From assembly GCA_029550525.1 (NCBI GenBank), contig JAKPHF010000062.1, forward strand, positions 434,001 to 498,000: DNA of 64,000 bases, given 5' to 3'. Positions 26,757-35,852 of this stretch are shown here, one piece after another. The stretch's first letter is position 1, and each line of letters starts with the position of its first letter. This DNA is from Planctomycetota bacterium (GTDB taxonomy: Bacteria; Planctomycetota; Phycisphaerae; UBA1845; PWPN01). The position numbers were made by a program, and so were the translations under genes. Under the pieces are notes generated by a model. It saw only the letters and a program-made list of their open reading frames with translations, was not told the DNA's origin and did not search any database.

Positions 26757-29700
26757 CTATTGCACTACGTTCTTCAGCACGAAGGGCTTGAAGAGCCCGT
26801 AGCCCACGCTTGTATACTTGTCGCCTGCCGGCGGACCGCTCTCGGGCTGATTGTCCCACATGCCCGGCCACGCCGTCCCCAGCGCGGGATGGTGGCTCGG
26901 TCCGAGCGTGTTCCGCAGCGTGCCGTAGACGACGACCTCGATCTCGTTGGCTCCGGGCACGATGTGATCGGTCACGTCGCAGGTCCATGGCTGCCAGCCG
27001 ATATGACCGGCGTCCTTCCCGTTCACTTTCACGCGGGCGACGCTGCCGTACCACGCCGGCAGTTCGACCGCGTATCGACCTTTCTTCTCGGCTACGCTGA
27101 ACTTCTGACGGTACGCCACGCGGTGTCCGTACAGCCGATGCCCCTGCTCGTTCCACGGCCCCAGCCCGAGCGGCTGCGCGGGCGCGATGGCGAATCCGCG
27201 CTGCGTCGGCCGCACGGCGAAATCCCCGATGATATAGGCCGACTCCAGTTCGTGGGCGATGTGGAACGGCGACGCCTTGAGCGTCAATGTGTTCTCGCCG
27301 ACCTGAACCACCGATCGCAGATCGATCTTGCCGAACGATTTGTCCAGCCACCACTCGCCCGGCGCTGCCGTCACCGGCTTGCCATTGCACTGAATGCTAT
27401 ACAGATCGGGCCGCTCGACGACGGCGAAGACTTGCGCGGGCACCGAGCCTTCGACGACAAAGCGATAGGTCGCCTCAAACCCGCTGTCGGCCGGGAACTT
27501 CCTGGATATCAGCTCGTCCTTGAACTGCACCGCGCGATCCCACGGATTGCGATTCAAGCCGTGTTTCTTGTACAACCAGTGTCCGGCACGGTTCGCCGGC
27601 ACGCCGGTCTGCGTCTCACCCCCGCAAGTCACATCCACGTAATCGAGCACCAGCACGTTCGGATCGAGCCGTTCTACCTGCGTCTGCCCTTCCGGAGCGA
27701 TCTCCGAGGCCTGTTCGCTAATCGCATCCGCCAGTTCCTTGGGCTGGTTGGACAGGAACAACAGCAGGCTTCCGCACGGCGGCAGTTCGAACGCAACCTC
27801 CAACCGCTTGCCGTCGAGCTTGGCCGGCATGGGCTCGACCTGGCCCGTCTCGATATTCCACTTTTCGATCCCGCGGGTCCGCGACGTGCTGATCGTGCCG
27901 GCGGCGGGCTGGTCGAGCTTGGTGTTCACGAGGAACAGCAACTCGCCGTCGGCCAGTACGCGGCGATGATGGAACAACTGACCGGGCTTGTCGGCCGCGG
28001 GCAGAATGCGCAACCCCGCCGCCCACTGCCGGCCGCGCACCGCGGCCATCGCTTCGGGCTCCGAGAGCTTCATCCAATTGCGGTTCTGGGCCAGTCTCGC
28101 CAGCCGATCGCTCGGCCGCGCATCCACCAGGCTCGGCGGCTCACCGCACGCGATCACGCTTCCACCCGCCTGGATGAACGCCTCCAGCAGTTCGACGGTC
28201 TTGCCCTCCAATGTCTCCGTGTGTGGCGGCAAGACGACGACCTGATAGCTGCACTGTCCGACCACGAACGACTTGTTTGCGGCATTCACCGACCCGTGCC
28301 GGGCGATGATATCCTCGCTGCCCAAGTCGTACTCGACCTGATTTTGCTCCCAATCCCGGATCAAAGCCTCGAATGCCTGACCGATTCGGTTCAGATGCTC
28401 GCTGCCGCCGTCCTTGTTGTACATCCAACAGGTGGTCGTCGGCTCGATGAGCAGAACGTCGTTGATCTGCCGCCCCGCCGACAACGCTGCCGAGAGCCGG
28501 GCAAAATACTCAGCCGAGATGTGATACGCATCCCACCACGGTGTGTGATACGAGAACGACTGCGGATGGTCACGTTTGCGGGCGCCACGGATGGTGATAT
28601 ACGACAGATGCGGATCGAGGAGATTCACCCCCAGCACGTACAGCCAGTCGCCGATACGCTTCATGTCCTCGAATCGCAGGTCCCAGCCGCCCGCCCCGTA
28701 CGCTTCGCACAGCGTGCGGGTCCGCCCCATCTGGTTAGCCACGCTCGACAGTTCCTTGACCGTCCGCGCGTTGCCGAACTGGGCGTTCAGCCCCTCGCTG
28801 TAGTTGTTCATCAGGTTGTCGATGCCGGGCAGCTGCTGCCACGCGTACATGGCCATGTTGTCGGGCACCATCAGGCATCGGGGCCATTCGTGCTCCCAAT
28901 AATGGCCCGTGAACATGAGATTGTTCTTCTCGCAGTACTCGTAGTACGGCTTGGCCCATCGCTCGATGAACAGGTGATTGAGGACCCAAAGGTAATCGTG
29001 GCGAACCTTCTTGAAATCACCGGTGTCACGTATCAGGCAGGGCAGGTGATCGAGCAGATCGTATCCCCACTTGGCCTTGAACTGCTCGAGCAGATCGACC
29101 GTCCAAGGCAGGCCTCCCGCCGGCCGCAGTTCGGGCTCATCGGTGAACGAACCGGGGATGCGCCGGCCGAACTCGCTTCCCACCTGTCGCCGATACGGCT
29201 CGAGTGTGACCTGCAGGAACTTCTCGGTCACGCCCGGATACATCAGATCGACGTAGAACTTGCCGGCGTTCCAGGGCGTAGGGGCCGCGTATACCACGCT
29301 GGCCACCAGGTACGTGCCCGCCGGCAGACTGCCCGCTTTGGCCTCGGCGGTGACGTTCTTGAATCCATCACCCTCGGCTCGATACACGGCCACCAGATTC
29401 TCATCCACCTTGGGCGCTTCGGTCACTTCGCGGAAGCTCAACCCCCGGCCGCGAGACTCGGGCATCTGCTCGGGCACGAAACCGCCGGCGAATCCCGAGG
29501 GATAGGAGTTCTCGTCGTAGATCCAGACGATCATCCCCAGCTTCTCGCCCTCGTCCAGCGCGATCTTCCACAGTCGGAACCATTCCTCGCTCAGATACGG
29601 CGTCATCAGGCCGGGCCGTGGGTGCACGAACACCTGCATGACCTTCTGGGCGGCCATGTCGCGCAGGGTCTCGCGGATCTGTTGCTCGGTCAGCAGGTCG

Positions 29701-29918
29701 TTCCAGACCCACAGCGGTGCAACCGCATACTCAGCCGCCGGGCGGACGAACCGCTGAAGCACGTCCGCCGACGCGGGCACACCGGCCAGCGTCGGCGATC
29801 GGCCGGAATCACCCGCCGCCTCGGACGTCGGCGCCCCCGCCGCTCCTGCGAACGGGCCCGACAACAAGCTCGCCACTACGATGCAGATTCCAGAAGGGAT
29901 GAAGGTTCCGCGAGTCAT
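26757..29918 (-). CDS. GH106-like secreted glycoside hydrolase (alpha-L-rhamnosidase type)
   Basis: A 1053-residue protein: signal peptide (FIPSGICIVVASLLSGPFAG), a catalytic TIM-barrel region (about 65-560), Rossmann-like and beta-sandwich segments, and C-terminal galactose-binding-like domains (about 830-1050). The motif GSFTDEPEL (Asp260, Glu261, Glu263) matches the acidic signature I associate with GH106 rhamnosidases. PLWVWNDLLTEQQI near the mature N-terminus is also typical. ATG 29918 has GGAG 9 bases upstream. It is the first gene of the minus-strand cluster, transcribed away from the ABC transporter. A rhamnose-containing substrate such as rhamnogalacturonan or ulvan is plausible; GH2-like alternatives are not excluded. 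Confidence 0.7.
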   Translation of the reverse strand: MTRGTFIPSGICIVVASLLSGPFAGAAGAPTSEAAGDSGRSPTLAGVPASADVLQRFVRPAAEYAVAPLWVWNDLLTEQQIRETLRDMAAQKVMQVFVHPRPGLMTPYLSEEWFRLWKIALDEGEKLGMIVWIYDENSYPSGFAGGFVPEQMPESRGRGLSFREVTEAPKVDENLVAVYRAEGDGFKNVTAEAKAGSLPAGTYLVASVVYAAPTPWNAGKFYVDLMYPGVTEKFLQVTLEPYRRQVGSEFGRRIPGSFTDEPELRPAGGLPWTVDLLEQFKAKWGYDLLDHLPCLIRDTGDFKKVRHDYLWVLNHLFIERWAKPYYEYCEKNNLMFTGHYWEHEWPRCLMVPDNMAMYAWQQLPGIDNLMNNYSEGLNAQFGNARTVKELSSVANQMGRTRTLCEAYGAGGWDLRFEDMKRIGDWLYVLGVNLLDPHLSYITIRGARKRDHPQSFSYHTPWWDAYHISAEYFARLSAALSAGRQINDVLLIEPTTTCWMYNKDGGSEHLNRIGQAFEALIRDWEQNQVEYDLGSEDIIARHGSVNAANKSFVVGQCSYQVVVLPPHTETLEGKTVELLEAFIQAGGSVIACGEPPSLVDARPSDRLARLAQNRNWMKLSEPEAMAAVRGRQWAAGLRILPAADKPGQLFHHRRVLADGELLFLVNTKLDQPAAGTISTSRTRGIEKWNIETGQVEPMPAKLDGKRLEVAFELPPCGSLLLFLSNQPKELADAISEQASEIAPEGQTQVERLDPNVLVLDYVDVTCGGETQTGVPANRAGHWLYKKHGLNRNPWDRAVQFKDELISRKFPADSGFEATYRFVVEGSVPAQVFAVVERPDLYSIQCNGKPVTAAPGEWWLDKSFGKIDLRSVVQVGENTLTLKASPFHIAHELESAYIIGDFAVRPTQRGFAIAPAQPLGLGPWNEQGHRLYGHRVAYRQKFSVAEKKGRYAVELPAWYGSVARVKVNGKDAGHIGWQPWTCDVTDHIVPGANEIEVVVYGTLRNTLGPSHHPALGTAWPGMWDNQPESGPPAGDKYTSVGYGLFKPFVLKNVVQ

Positions 29919-30094
29919 TGATTTGATCTCCTCGATTCCCGCGTCGGATTTGGCCGTCATGCTAATCCAGACCCCCCACTGCATCAATTCCCAGGACTCG
30001 GCGATGCGACACACCTTCGAAACACTCGATCCGGGCCTCTTGTCAGCCCTCGAGTTGATAACCGCAAGCTCTGGGATGAGCCTCCGAACTGCGG

Positions 30095-30100
30095 TACAAT
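30095..30100 (+). promoter_or_regulatory. Candidate -10 box of a leaderless transcript
   Basis: TACAAT ends 6 bases before the ATG of the ABC ATPase gene, which places transcription start at or next to the start codon. The -35 region (TGGGAT at 30072-30077) is weak, and no ribosome binding site precedes the gene. The divergent 188-base region up to the GH106-like gene holds no other gene. Confidence 0.4.
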
Positions 30101-30106
30101 CACGCC

Positions 30107-30877
30107 ATGCCTGTGGAGGCGGAAAAACTGACTGTTCGGCGACTCGACCGGCTCGTGCTGCGTGACGTTTCACTGCGCATCGAGGATGGCGAGTGCGTGA
30201 GCGTCATCGGTCCCAACGGCGCCGGCAAATCGACGCTCATGTCCGCCCTGCTCGGGCTTCTGCCCGCCGACAGCGGCACGGTGCGACTGGATGGCGTGCC
30301 CATCGACCAGTTGAGTCGCAAGCACATCGCCCGGCGGCTTGCCTACGTGCCCCAGATCCACGAGGGCTTCATGGGCTTTTCCGTCCGTGACGTGATCGAG
30401 GCCGGACGATTCGCCCACCTCGACCCGCTCGAGCCCTTATCGCCCGAGGATCGCCGTGCTGTCACCGACGCCGCGGCCGCCACTCGCATCGAGCATCTGC
30501 TCGATCGCCGTATCGACAGTCTTTCGGGCGGCGAACGCCAGAAGGCATGGATCGCCGCCGCCCTGGCCCAGCAGACGCCCGCCCTTTTCCTCGATGAGCC
30601 GACCAGCGCTCTCGACCCCGCCCACCAGGCGGAGCTCATCCGACTCATGCGGGAACTGCACGCGGCGGGCAAAACGCTCATGGTCATCTGTCACGACCTG
30701 AATCTGCCCCTCGCGCTGGGCGGGCGGGTTCTGGCCATCCGCGACCACACCATCGCGTTCGATGGCCCGGTCGAGGCGATGTTCGAGCTCGACCTGCTGC
30801 GTCGAATATTCGATACCGATTTTGAGTTGCACCGAGCGGTAGTCAGCAACCATCGCTCGATCCAGTTGTGCGTCTGA
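30107..30877 (+). CDS. ABC transporter ATP-binding protein, FecE/BtuD type
   Basis: A 256-residue ATPase with Walker A GPNGAGKST, Q-loop YVPQIHEG, signature LSGGERQKAW, Walker B ALFLDEPTSALD and switch His in VICHDLN. It groups with importers for iron-siderophores, haem, cobalamin or metal chelates because its partner downstream is a FecCD-family permease. No SD sequence precedes the ATG, and a -10 box sits 6 bases upstream, suggesting a leaderless mRNA. No substrate-binding protein or outer-membrane receptor is in the window, so the substrate cannot be named. A 99-base spacer with an inverted repeat separates it from the permease. Confidence 0.88.
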   Translation: MPVEAEKLTVRRLDRLVLRDVSLRIEDGECVSVIGPNGAGKSTLMSALLGLLPADSGTVRLDGVPIDQLSRKHIARRLAYVPQIHEGFMGFSVRDVIEAGRFAHLDPLEPLSPEDRRAVTDAAAATRIEHLLDRRIDSLSGGERQKAWIAAALAQQTPALFLDEPTSALDPAHQAELIRLMRELHAAGKTLMVICHDLNLPLALGGRVLAIRDHTIAFDGPVEAMFELDLLRRIFDTDFELHRAVVSNHRSIQLCV

Positions 30878-30917
30878 CGATGGTGTGAAACGGTACGTTG
30901 ATGGGGTGTGACACGCC

Positions 30918-30965
30918 GTGGTGCACGCTTCCAGCGAGCAAGTGCAGGGAAGATGCCTGCACCAC
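30918..30965. repeat. Inverted-repeat element between ABC genes
   Basis: The outer arms GTGGTGCA (30918-30925) and TGCACCAC (30958-30965) are a perfect 8-base inverted repeat. Inside it, GTGCAGG and CCTGCAC (30942-30962) form a second 7-bp hairpin with a 7-base loop. The two foldings compete for the 3' arm. It has no T-run and lies between two genes that should be co-transcribed, so it may be a dispersed repeat or an mRNA-stability element rather than a terminator. Confidence 0.6.
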
Positions 30966-30976
30966 AATGACGTGAC

Positions 30977-32047
30977 GTGAACCCCCACCGGTATATGGTC
31001 CTTGAACGCATGACTCTGCGGCCTCGAACCGTTTACCTCTTGCTGATCGCCACCTGGCTGCTGGTGGCGGCAGCCTCGCTGCTGGTCGGAACCACCGGCG
31101 CCGGCTGGTCGGCCAATTGGCAGATGGCCGTGAGGAAATCACCTGACGCACCCACCGGCGATTTCCTCCGTAATCTCGCCGAACTGCCCCTGCCTCGCCT
31201 GGCCCTGGGCACCATCGCCGGGGCCGCCCTGGCCATGGCCGGCGCCATGTTTCAGGCCCTGTTTCGGAACCCCCTCGCCTCGCCCTACACGCTGGGCATC
31301 TCCAGCGGCGCCTCTCTCGGAGCCGCCACCGTCATCCTCCTGGCCGGCGGCGGCATGTGGTACGGCTTGCCCCTGATCAGTCTGGCGGCGTTCGCCGGCG
31401 CCCTGGCCTGCGTCCTCATCGTTTACGCGGTCGCCCATATGAGCCGCGGCACCAGCGTCGCCACGCTCTTGCTCACGGGCATCACCATCGGGTTTCTCTG
31501 CTCGGCCCTCATCGTCCTGGTCATGTACTTTGCCAACCAGTACGACCTCGGGGCCATCCTGCGCTGGATGATGGGCTCGCTCGAAGTCGTCGGCATGGAC
31601 GCGGCTTATGAGGCGTTGGTCGTCTTCGTCCTCGCCGCCGGCGTGGCCGCCTGGCTGCATCGCGACCTCGACTTGCTCATGATGGGCGAAGTGGTCGCCG
31701 CCAGCCGCGGCGTGTCCGTGCGACAGTCCCGGCGCTGGGCCTACTTCGCCGCCTCGCTCCTGACCGCCGGCGTGGTCGCCCACTGCGGGCCCATCGGCTT
31801 TGTCGGCCTGATCATCCCCCACCTCATGCGGTTCATCGTCGGTCCCACCCACCGCTTCCTGCTGCCCGGCTGCGCCCTGGCCGGAGCCGCCTTCCTGCCG
31901 CTGTGCGACCTGCTCGCCCGCAACGCCATGTGGTGGATCCGGCACGAGTCGCGTCAGATCCCCGTCGGCGTGCTCACCAACCTGCTGGGCGGGGCGTTCT
32001 TCCTGTACGTCCTGCTGAGCCGAAAAGAAGATCGTCCGATCGTGTAA
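30977..32047 (+). CDS. ABC transporter permease, FecCD/BtuC family
   Basis: A 356-residue integral membrane protein with about nine to ten hydrophobic helices. It carries the family phrases LPLPRLALGTIAGAALA, FQALFRNPLASPYTLGISSGAS and CGPIGFVGLIIPHLMR, the last being the conserved cytoplasmic coupling region. It would pair with the ATPase just upstream to import a metal chelate. The start is uncertain: GTG 30977 gives the longest frame, while ATG 30995 or 31010 would start closer to the first helix; none has a clear ribosome binding site. The preceding spacer contains the inverted repeat at 30918. Confidence 0.88.
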   Translation: MNPHRYMVLERMTLRPRTVYLLLIATWLLVAAASLLVGTTGAGWSANWQMAVRKSPDAPTGDFLRNLAELPLPRLALGTIAGAALAMAGAMFQALFRNPLASPYTLGISSGASLGAATVILLAGGGMWYGLPLISLAAFAGALACVLIVYAVAHMSRGTSVATLLLTGITIGFLCSALIVLVMYFANQYDLGAILRWMMGSLEVVGMDAAYEALVVFVLAAGVAAWLHRDLDLLMMGEVVAASRGVSVRQSRRWAYFAASLLTAGVVAHCGPIGFVGLIIPHLMRFIVGPTHRFLLPGCALAGAAFLPLCDLLARNAMWWIRHESRQIPVGVLTNLLGGAFFLYVLLSRKEDRPIV

Positions 32048-32134
32048 TTCCCGGTTTGACGCGTTTGGTTCGCTGGGATATGTTGTCCGCGCACCACCAA
32101 CCTCAGTCGTGTTTCACTCGAGGGGGAACGACGC

Positions 32135-32824
32135 TTGCCGCATGAGCGATTCGTGTTGATTCCCGGCATGGGAGCTGACGGTCGGCTGTTCGAACCGCAG
32201 CGACGCTACGGTTTCCAATTCGACGTGCCCATCCTCACCGAACCCAAGCGTCGGGACACACTGGCCGACTATGCCGCCCGTATTCGCGACCAGCTCGATC
32301 TGGCCGGCCCCTGCGTGGTGGGCGGCGTGTCGTTCGGCGGCATGTTGGCCTGCGAACTGGCCCGGCTGTGCAGCGCCCGCTGCGTCATCCTCATCGCCAG
32401 CTGCCGCAATCGTGCCGGAATTCCGCCCCACTACCGAGCCATCGAATTGGTCTCCCGTATCATCCCCGACGTGATCATCCAAAAGCGGGCGCTGGTCAGC
32501 GGACGTGTGTTCGCCGCCCTCGAGTGCATCACCGAAGAACAGAAGCAAACCGTCATGCAGATGAGCCGCGACGTGGCCGTGCCACAGTTGCGACGCATCG
32601 CCCGCATGCTCCTGCAGTGGGATGCGGACGGCAACTGGCCCGTGCCGGTCTACCACATTCACGGCGACGCCGACCGTATCATTCCCTTCAACCGCGTCCA
32701 GCCCGACGAAGTCGTGCGAGGAGGCGGCCACCTCATCAACATGACTCACGCCGATCAGGTCAATCGCTTCATCGAGCGGCACCTGACCCCCTGCCGTTGT
32801 CCTGAGACTTACCCAGCGAATTGA
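32135..32824 (+). CDS. Alpha/beta hydrolase
   Basis: A 229-residue cytoplasmic protein with an alpha/beta hydrolase fold: LIPGMGADGRLF forms the oxyanion-loop strand, GGVSFGGM holds the nucleophile Ser66, HGDADRIIP the acid, and GGGHLINM the histidine. A TTG start fits best because GAGGGGGA lies 7 bases upstream. It follows the permease gene by 87 bases and may belong to the same operon, for example to release metal from an esterified chelator, but that is speculative. The C-terminal tail (CRCPETYPAN) is unusual and cysteine-bearing. Confidence 0.75.
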   Translation: MPHERFVLIPGMGADGRLFEPQRRYGFQFDVPILTEPKRRDTLADYAARIRDQLDLAGPCVVGGVSFGGMLACELARLCSARCVILIASCRNRAGIPPHYRAIELVSRIIPDVIIQKRALVSGRVFAALECITEEQKQTVMQMSRDVAVPQLRRIARMLLQWDADGNWPVPVYHIHGDADRIIPFNRVQPDEVVRGGGHLINMTHADQVNRFIERHLTPCRCPETYPAN

Positions 32825-32940
32825 CAGGGGAATTTATTTAGGGTACTTACCCCACCATCCGATAGTAGCTGTGTTCCCCATGCGGAAACGGAAAAACGAG
32901 CAGTCCGGAGGGGAAAGAGGCTCTCGATTCCCCGCATCGC

Positions 32941-32949
32941 AAGGAGGGG
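32941..32949 (+). promoter_or_regulatory. Strong ribosome binding site setting a TTG start
   Basis: AAGGAGGGG lies 4 bases before TTG 32954. It is the best Shine-Dalgarno match in the region and is the reason the small secreted protein is called. The 75-base leader contains TTCCCC twice with GGGGAA between them, so two alternative helices are possible. Confidence 0.5.
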
Positions 32950-32953
32950 TCCG

Positions 32954-33205
32954 TTGGGCTGGCGGCGGTCGATTCTAAGTTTTGCAATCGCAGCAAGTTG
33001 TGTGTGGTGCGTCAGCGTCGTACAGAGCGTCCATAGCCAGGAGCAACTCCGCGCGACGACAAGCCGAGCGCCCACCGTCGAGACGGTGCGCGGCGAGCCG
33101 GCCGATCGCGCCCATACACCCGATCCGCAGGCCGATACACCCGAACTGATCGGCCAGCCGGATTCAGAACTCCGAGCGTCCCGAGCCCAACTATCCGGAG
33201 CCTGA
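32954..33205 (+). CDS. Small secreted hypothetical protein
   Basis: An 83-residue product with a convincing signal peptide: basic WRR, a hydrophobic stretch through VWCVSVV, and a likely cleavage around VHSQ at residue 29. The mature part is short, polar and rich in Pro, Glu and Arg, with no recognised domain. It depends on a TTG start that has an excellent ribosome binding site. Codon use is less biased than in its neighbours, so it could be a degenerate remnant. Without it, 32825-33372 would be a 548-base gap. Confidence 0.4.
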   Translation: MGWRRSILSFAIAASCVWCVSVVQSVHSQEQLRATTSRAPTVETVRGEPADRAHTPDPQADTPELIGQPDSELRASRAQLSGA

Positions 33206-33372
33206 TCGAGTCGTGCAACGCCCCGCCTTCATGGCGGCTATCCATATTCCCAGCAAGAGCAGACACGGATCGAACCATTGAACACGGGGAGGCCGCCGAA
33301 CCGTGAACAAAGGCGATCGGTGTCTCTCTTTTTTTGCCAACAACCGCTCGTCACGGCCGGATGCCGCAACCA
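33206..33372. other. Convergent intergenic region, nothing recognised
   Basis: This stretch lies between the small secreted protein and the convergent flavoprotein gene. A run of T after GGTGTCTCTC at about 33316-33337 could help termination of plus-strand transcripts, but no convincing stem precedes it. No ORF with a ribosome binding site was seen. Confidence 0.3.
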
Positions 33373-34305
33373 TCAACCGCTCTCACGCAGCCGCTCGAAG
33401 TCGGCCGCACGTTCTTCATCCTGCAAGTCTTTGTGGATGGTCGCAGCGGTGGTCGCGCCTTCGCCCGCGGCCACGATCGCGAACTGAACGTCGCCGTTGG
33501 CATCCCCCGCCAGATACAGGTTGCAGACGCCGGTCCGGCCGCGCGCGTCCGTGCACACGTGCCCGTTCTCGTCGAAGCAGCAGCCCAGCTTGTCCGCCAA
33601 CGGCGATCGTTGCCACTGTCCCGTGTTGAAAAACATACCTCGGCAAGTCAGCGGCTCACCGGACTCGAAGATGATCCGTTCGAGCCGACCGTCCTGTCCT
33701 TCCAGGCGAACGATCTTTTCGGTGCGAAGCGGGAAACGGTGTGTTTTGATTCGGCGAGCGCACTCCTCGTCCACTTCGGTTCGTCCATCCGTGCAGACGG
33801 TGATCCGGTCGGTCCAGCTCAGCAAGGACAAGGCCAGGCCGGTCGCCTCGCGCATGCCGCCGTATGCCGCCAGCGGCTCGTCGCGATGTTCCCAGCCGTC
33901 GCAATACGGGCAGTGCCACACACTGCGGCCGTAATATTCCTCGATGCCGGCAATCTCAGGCAGGACGTCCACGATACCCGTGGCCAGCAACAGTCGCCGG
34001 CCCCTCAGGATCTGGCCGCTCTCCAGAACGACTTCGACGAGTTGATTCTCCTCACACCGAGCGTCGGCCACCACATCGGGGCGAAACTCCACGCCGTAAC
34101 GAGCGATCTCTTCGCGGCCCAGCCGCAGCAGTTCCATCGGGTCGATCCCGTCCCGAGTAAGAAATCCGTGCATCGCCTGAGCCGAGCGGTTGCGCGGCCG
34201 GCCGGCGTCGCACACCACCACTCGACGCCGGCAGCGCGCCAGCACCAGCGCTGCGCTCAGCCCTGCCGGGCCGCCGCCCACGATGATGACGTCGTACGGG
34301 TCCAC
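33373..34305 (-). CDS. Thioredoxin-reductase-like FAD disulfide oxidoreductase
   Basis: A 310-residue flavoprotein with FAD-binding VIIVGGGPAGLSAALV at the N-terminus, redox-active CPYC (Cys132, Cys135) in the middle, and LYLAGDANGDVQFAIVAAGEG at the C-terminus. The NADPH-binding loop, normally GxGxxA, reads YGGMREAT, and the usual downstream arginines are not evident. This resembles the TrxR-like dithiol oxidases and ferredoxin-linked relatives, which have lost classical NADPH use. A GTG start is used without a clear SD. The protein probably oxidises or reduces a small dithiol or a thioredoxin-like partner. The next gene upstream is a propeller protein 33 bases away. Confidence 0.8.
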   Translation of the reverse strand: MDPYDVIIVGGGPAGLSAALVLARCRRRVVVCDAGRPRNRSAQAMHGFLTRDGIDPMELLRLGREEIARYGVEFRPDVVADARCEENQLVEVVLESGQILRGRRLLLATGIVDVLPEIAGIEEYYGRSVWHCPYCDGWEHRDEPLAAYGGMREATGLALSLLSWTDRITVCTDGRTEVDEECARRIKTHRFPLRTEKIVRLEGQDGRLERIIFESGEPLTCRGMFFNTGQWQRSPLADKLGCCFDENGHVCTDARGRTGVCNLYLAGDANGDVQFAIVAAGEGATTAATIHKDLQDEERAADFERLRESG

Positions 34306-34338
34306 ACACTGATATAGGGTGGTTCGGCCGGCAAATCC

Positions 34339-35562
34339 TCAGCCCGGCAACCGCGCCGTCCACAAGTAGCTGGACCGCTGATGGTTGTCGTTCTCCGCCA
34401 GGTAGAGTTGGTGATCGCGATCGACGGCGAGTTCGTGAATGCGGGCGGGCCCCTCGCCGAGGCTCGGATCGAGCAGATTAAAAAAGCCGTCGATGTGATC
34501 CGCCCCGGGTCGCAGGCGGATCACCTGCGTGTGGCCCTTCATACCGCCGGCGCCGTACAGCGTGCCGTCCTCGGCGAAGGCCAGCGCGGGAAATCGGCCC
34601 GTGGCCATGACGTTGGCCACCTTCTCGACGCGATTCTCCTGCGTGTCGATCCGGCAGAGCACGCCGGCCACTGTGCCCGCGTAGATGTATCGCTTGCCGT
34701 CGAAGGCCATGCTGTCGCAGAACCCGTAATCGTCACGGTGACGCGTCTCGGCCAGCGCGGGGGCCGCATCGGGCGGCGCGGCCGGGTCGGGCAGGAGTTG
34801 CTCGCGATCGGCCTTGCGCGACAGACCAAAGTCGAACCACACGAATCGCCCGCCGTCCGGATGGTACTTGAACAGCCGGATGGGCGTGTCGCTGAGCTTT
34901 TCATCCCATGCTCGCGTTTCAGCGTACGTACCCCACAACCAGCCGTCCGCGTCCACCACCGGGTTGTGCGGCTGCGAAAAAAACATCGCGTTGCCCGTGT
35001 AAGCCAGGATCTCGCTGCGGCCCGTCCGCAGATCGAACTCGAACAGGGCTTCGGCCGGATAGGTGAACCCGTACAGCTTGCCCCGTCCGAAGTCGGCCGC
35101 AATGGACTGAATGTACAGCATGGGCACGGGCACGCCCAGAATCTCGTAGGTTCCGCCGACCGGATCGTACCGAACCAGCTTGCCTCCTCTTGCCTCTCGT
35201 TGCTGGTCCACGTCGTGCAGGAGTGACGTGCCGAAATACAGGCATCCGTCGGCCGGATTGTGCAGCAGCGTGCGGTGGATCTTCACGTCGAAGGCGTCCG
35301 TCCACTGCTGCGTCCCCAGGCTCGTGAACCGCCCGGTCGCCGGCTCGAACCTGTAGAGCAAATCGCCATCGATGGAGTTCAGCCCGCAGTACACGGCCCC
35401 GTCGTCCGGATTGAACGTGACCGTATCGAAGCTGATCCAGCCGTTGCGCCAGTTCTCGTCGCCGACCAGTTGCCGGTAGTGCCACCGCCCCACGATCCGC
35501 TCGTGCCATCCGGTCAGACGGTAATCACGAAGCTTGTAAGCCTTCACCGCGGTATGGTTCAT
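34339..35562 (-). CDS. Beta-propeller protein (SMP-30/WD-like)
   Basis: A 407-residue protein made of repeated strands with phrases such as GAVYCGLNS, GCLYFGTSLL, GKLYGFTYP, RYIYAGTVAGVL and GTLYGAGGMKG, typical of six- or seven-bladed propellers. There is no signal peptide or membrane segment, so it is probably cytoplasmic. ATG 35562 has GGAG 10 bases upstream; the longer frame to 35601 has no supporting site. The function is unknown; similar folds act as lactonases or ligand-binding proteins. It ends 33 bases before the flavoprotein gene, so the two form an operon. Confidence 0.65.
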   Translation of the reverse strand: MNHTAVKAYKLRDYRLTGWHERIVGRWHYRQLVGDENWRNGWISFDTVTFNPDDGAVYCGLNSIDGDLLYRFEPATGRFTSLGTQQWTDAFDVKIHRTLLHNPADGCLYFGTSLLHDVDQQREARGGKLVRYDPVGGTYEILGVPVPMLYIQSIAADFGRGKLYGFTYPAEALFEFDLRTGRSEILAYTGNAMFFSQPHNPVVDADGWLWGTYAETRAWDEKLSDTPIRLFKYHPDGGRFVWFDFGLSRKADREQLLPDPAAPPDAAPALAETRHRDDYGFCDSMAFDGKRYIYAGTVAGVLCRIDTQENRVEKVANVMATGRFPALAFAEDGTLYGAGGMKGHTQVIRLRPGADHIDGFFNLLDPSLGEGPARIHELAVDRDHQLYLAENDNHQRSSYLWTARLPG

Positions 35563-35626
35563 TCGCGAGCTACTCCAGATCCCCTCACAACTTATGGCCA
35601 ACCCGACCGGTCATCTACCGGCACGC

Positions 35627-35646
35627 TCGCGGCCGAACGGCCGCGA
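35627..35646. other. Perfect 8-bp stem-loop
   Basis: TCGCGGCC and GGCCGCGA flank the loop GAAC. There is no T-run on either side, so it is not a classical intrinsic terminator. It lies in the 5' leader of the propeller gene and downstream of the SDR gene. Confidence 0.5.
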
Positions 35647-35765
35647 ACAGCCATAGACTGTAGGTCCGTTACCCCGCGGAAGACGCCAGAATTGTCGGCT
35701 CCCCGCAGTAGCCGTAACGCAATACAATAGATCGTCACGCCCGAGATGCTTTGGGTGGAGGAAGA

Positions 35766-35852
35766 TTGGTCGAGGAGATACAGAAAGTCCAGTCCGAGCA
35801 CCCGGACAAGCTGATCGATCCTCGCCGAAAGAAGACCAACGAACGCTCCTGA
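35766..35852 (+). CDS. Possible 28-residue small protein
   Basis: A TTG-started frame preceded by GGAGGAAG 2-3 bases upstream encodes a very polar peptide (VEEIQKVQSEHPDKL, then a basic RRKK tail). Composition and length look protein-like, not random. A TACAAT box lies about 40 bases upstream. The frame is short and on the opposite strand to its neighbours, so this is tentative. Confidence 0.2.
   Translation: MVEEIQKVQSEHPDKLIDPRRKKTNERS

Noticed and set aside
26760..29921. A 1053-codon plus-strand frame covering the GH106-like gene
   Set aside because: Codon-by-codon mirror of the true gene; composition (Arg, His, Gln) is unlike a protein.
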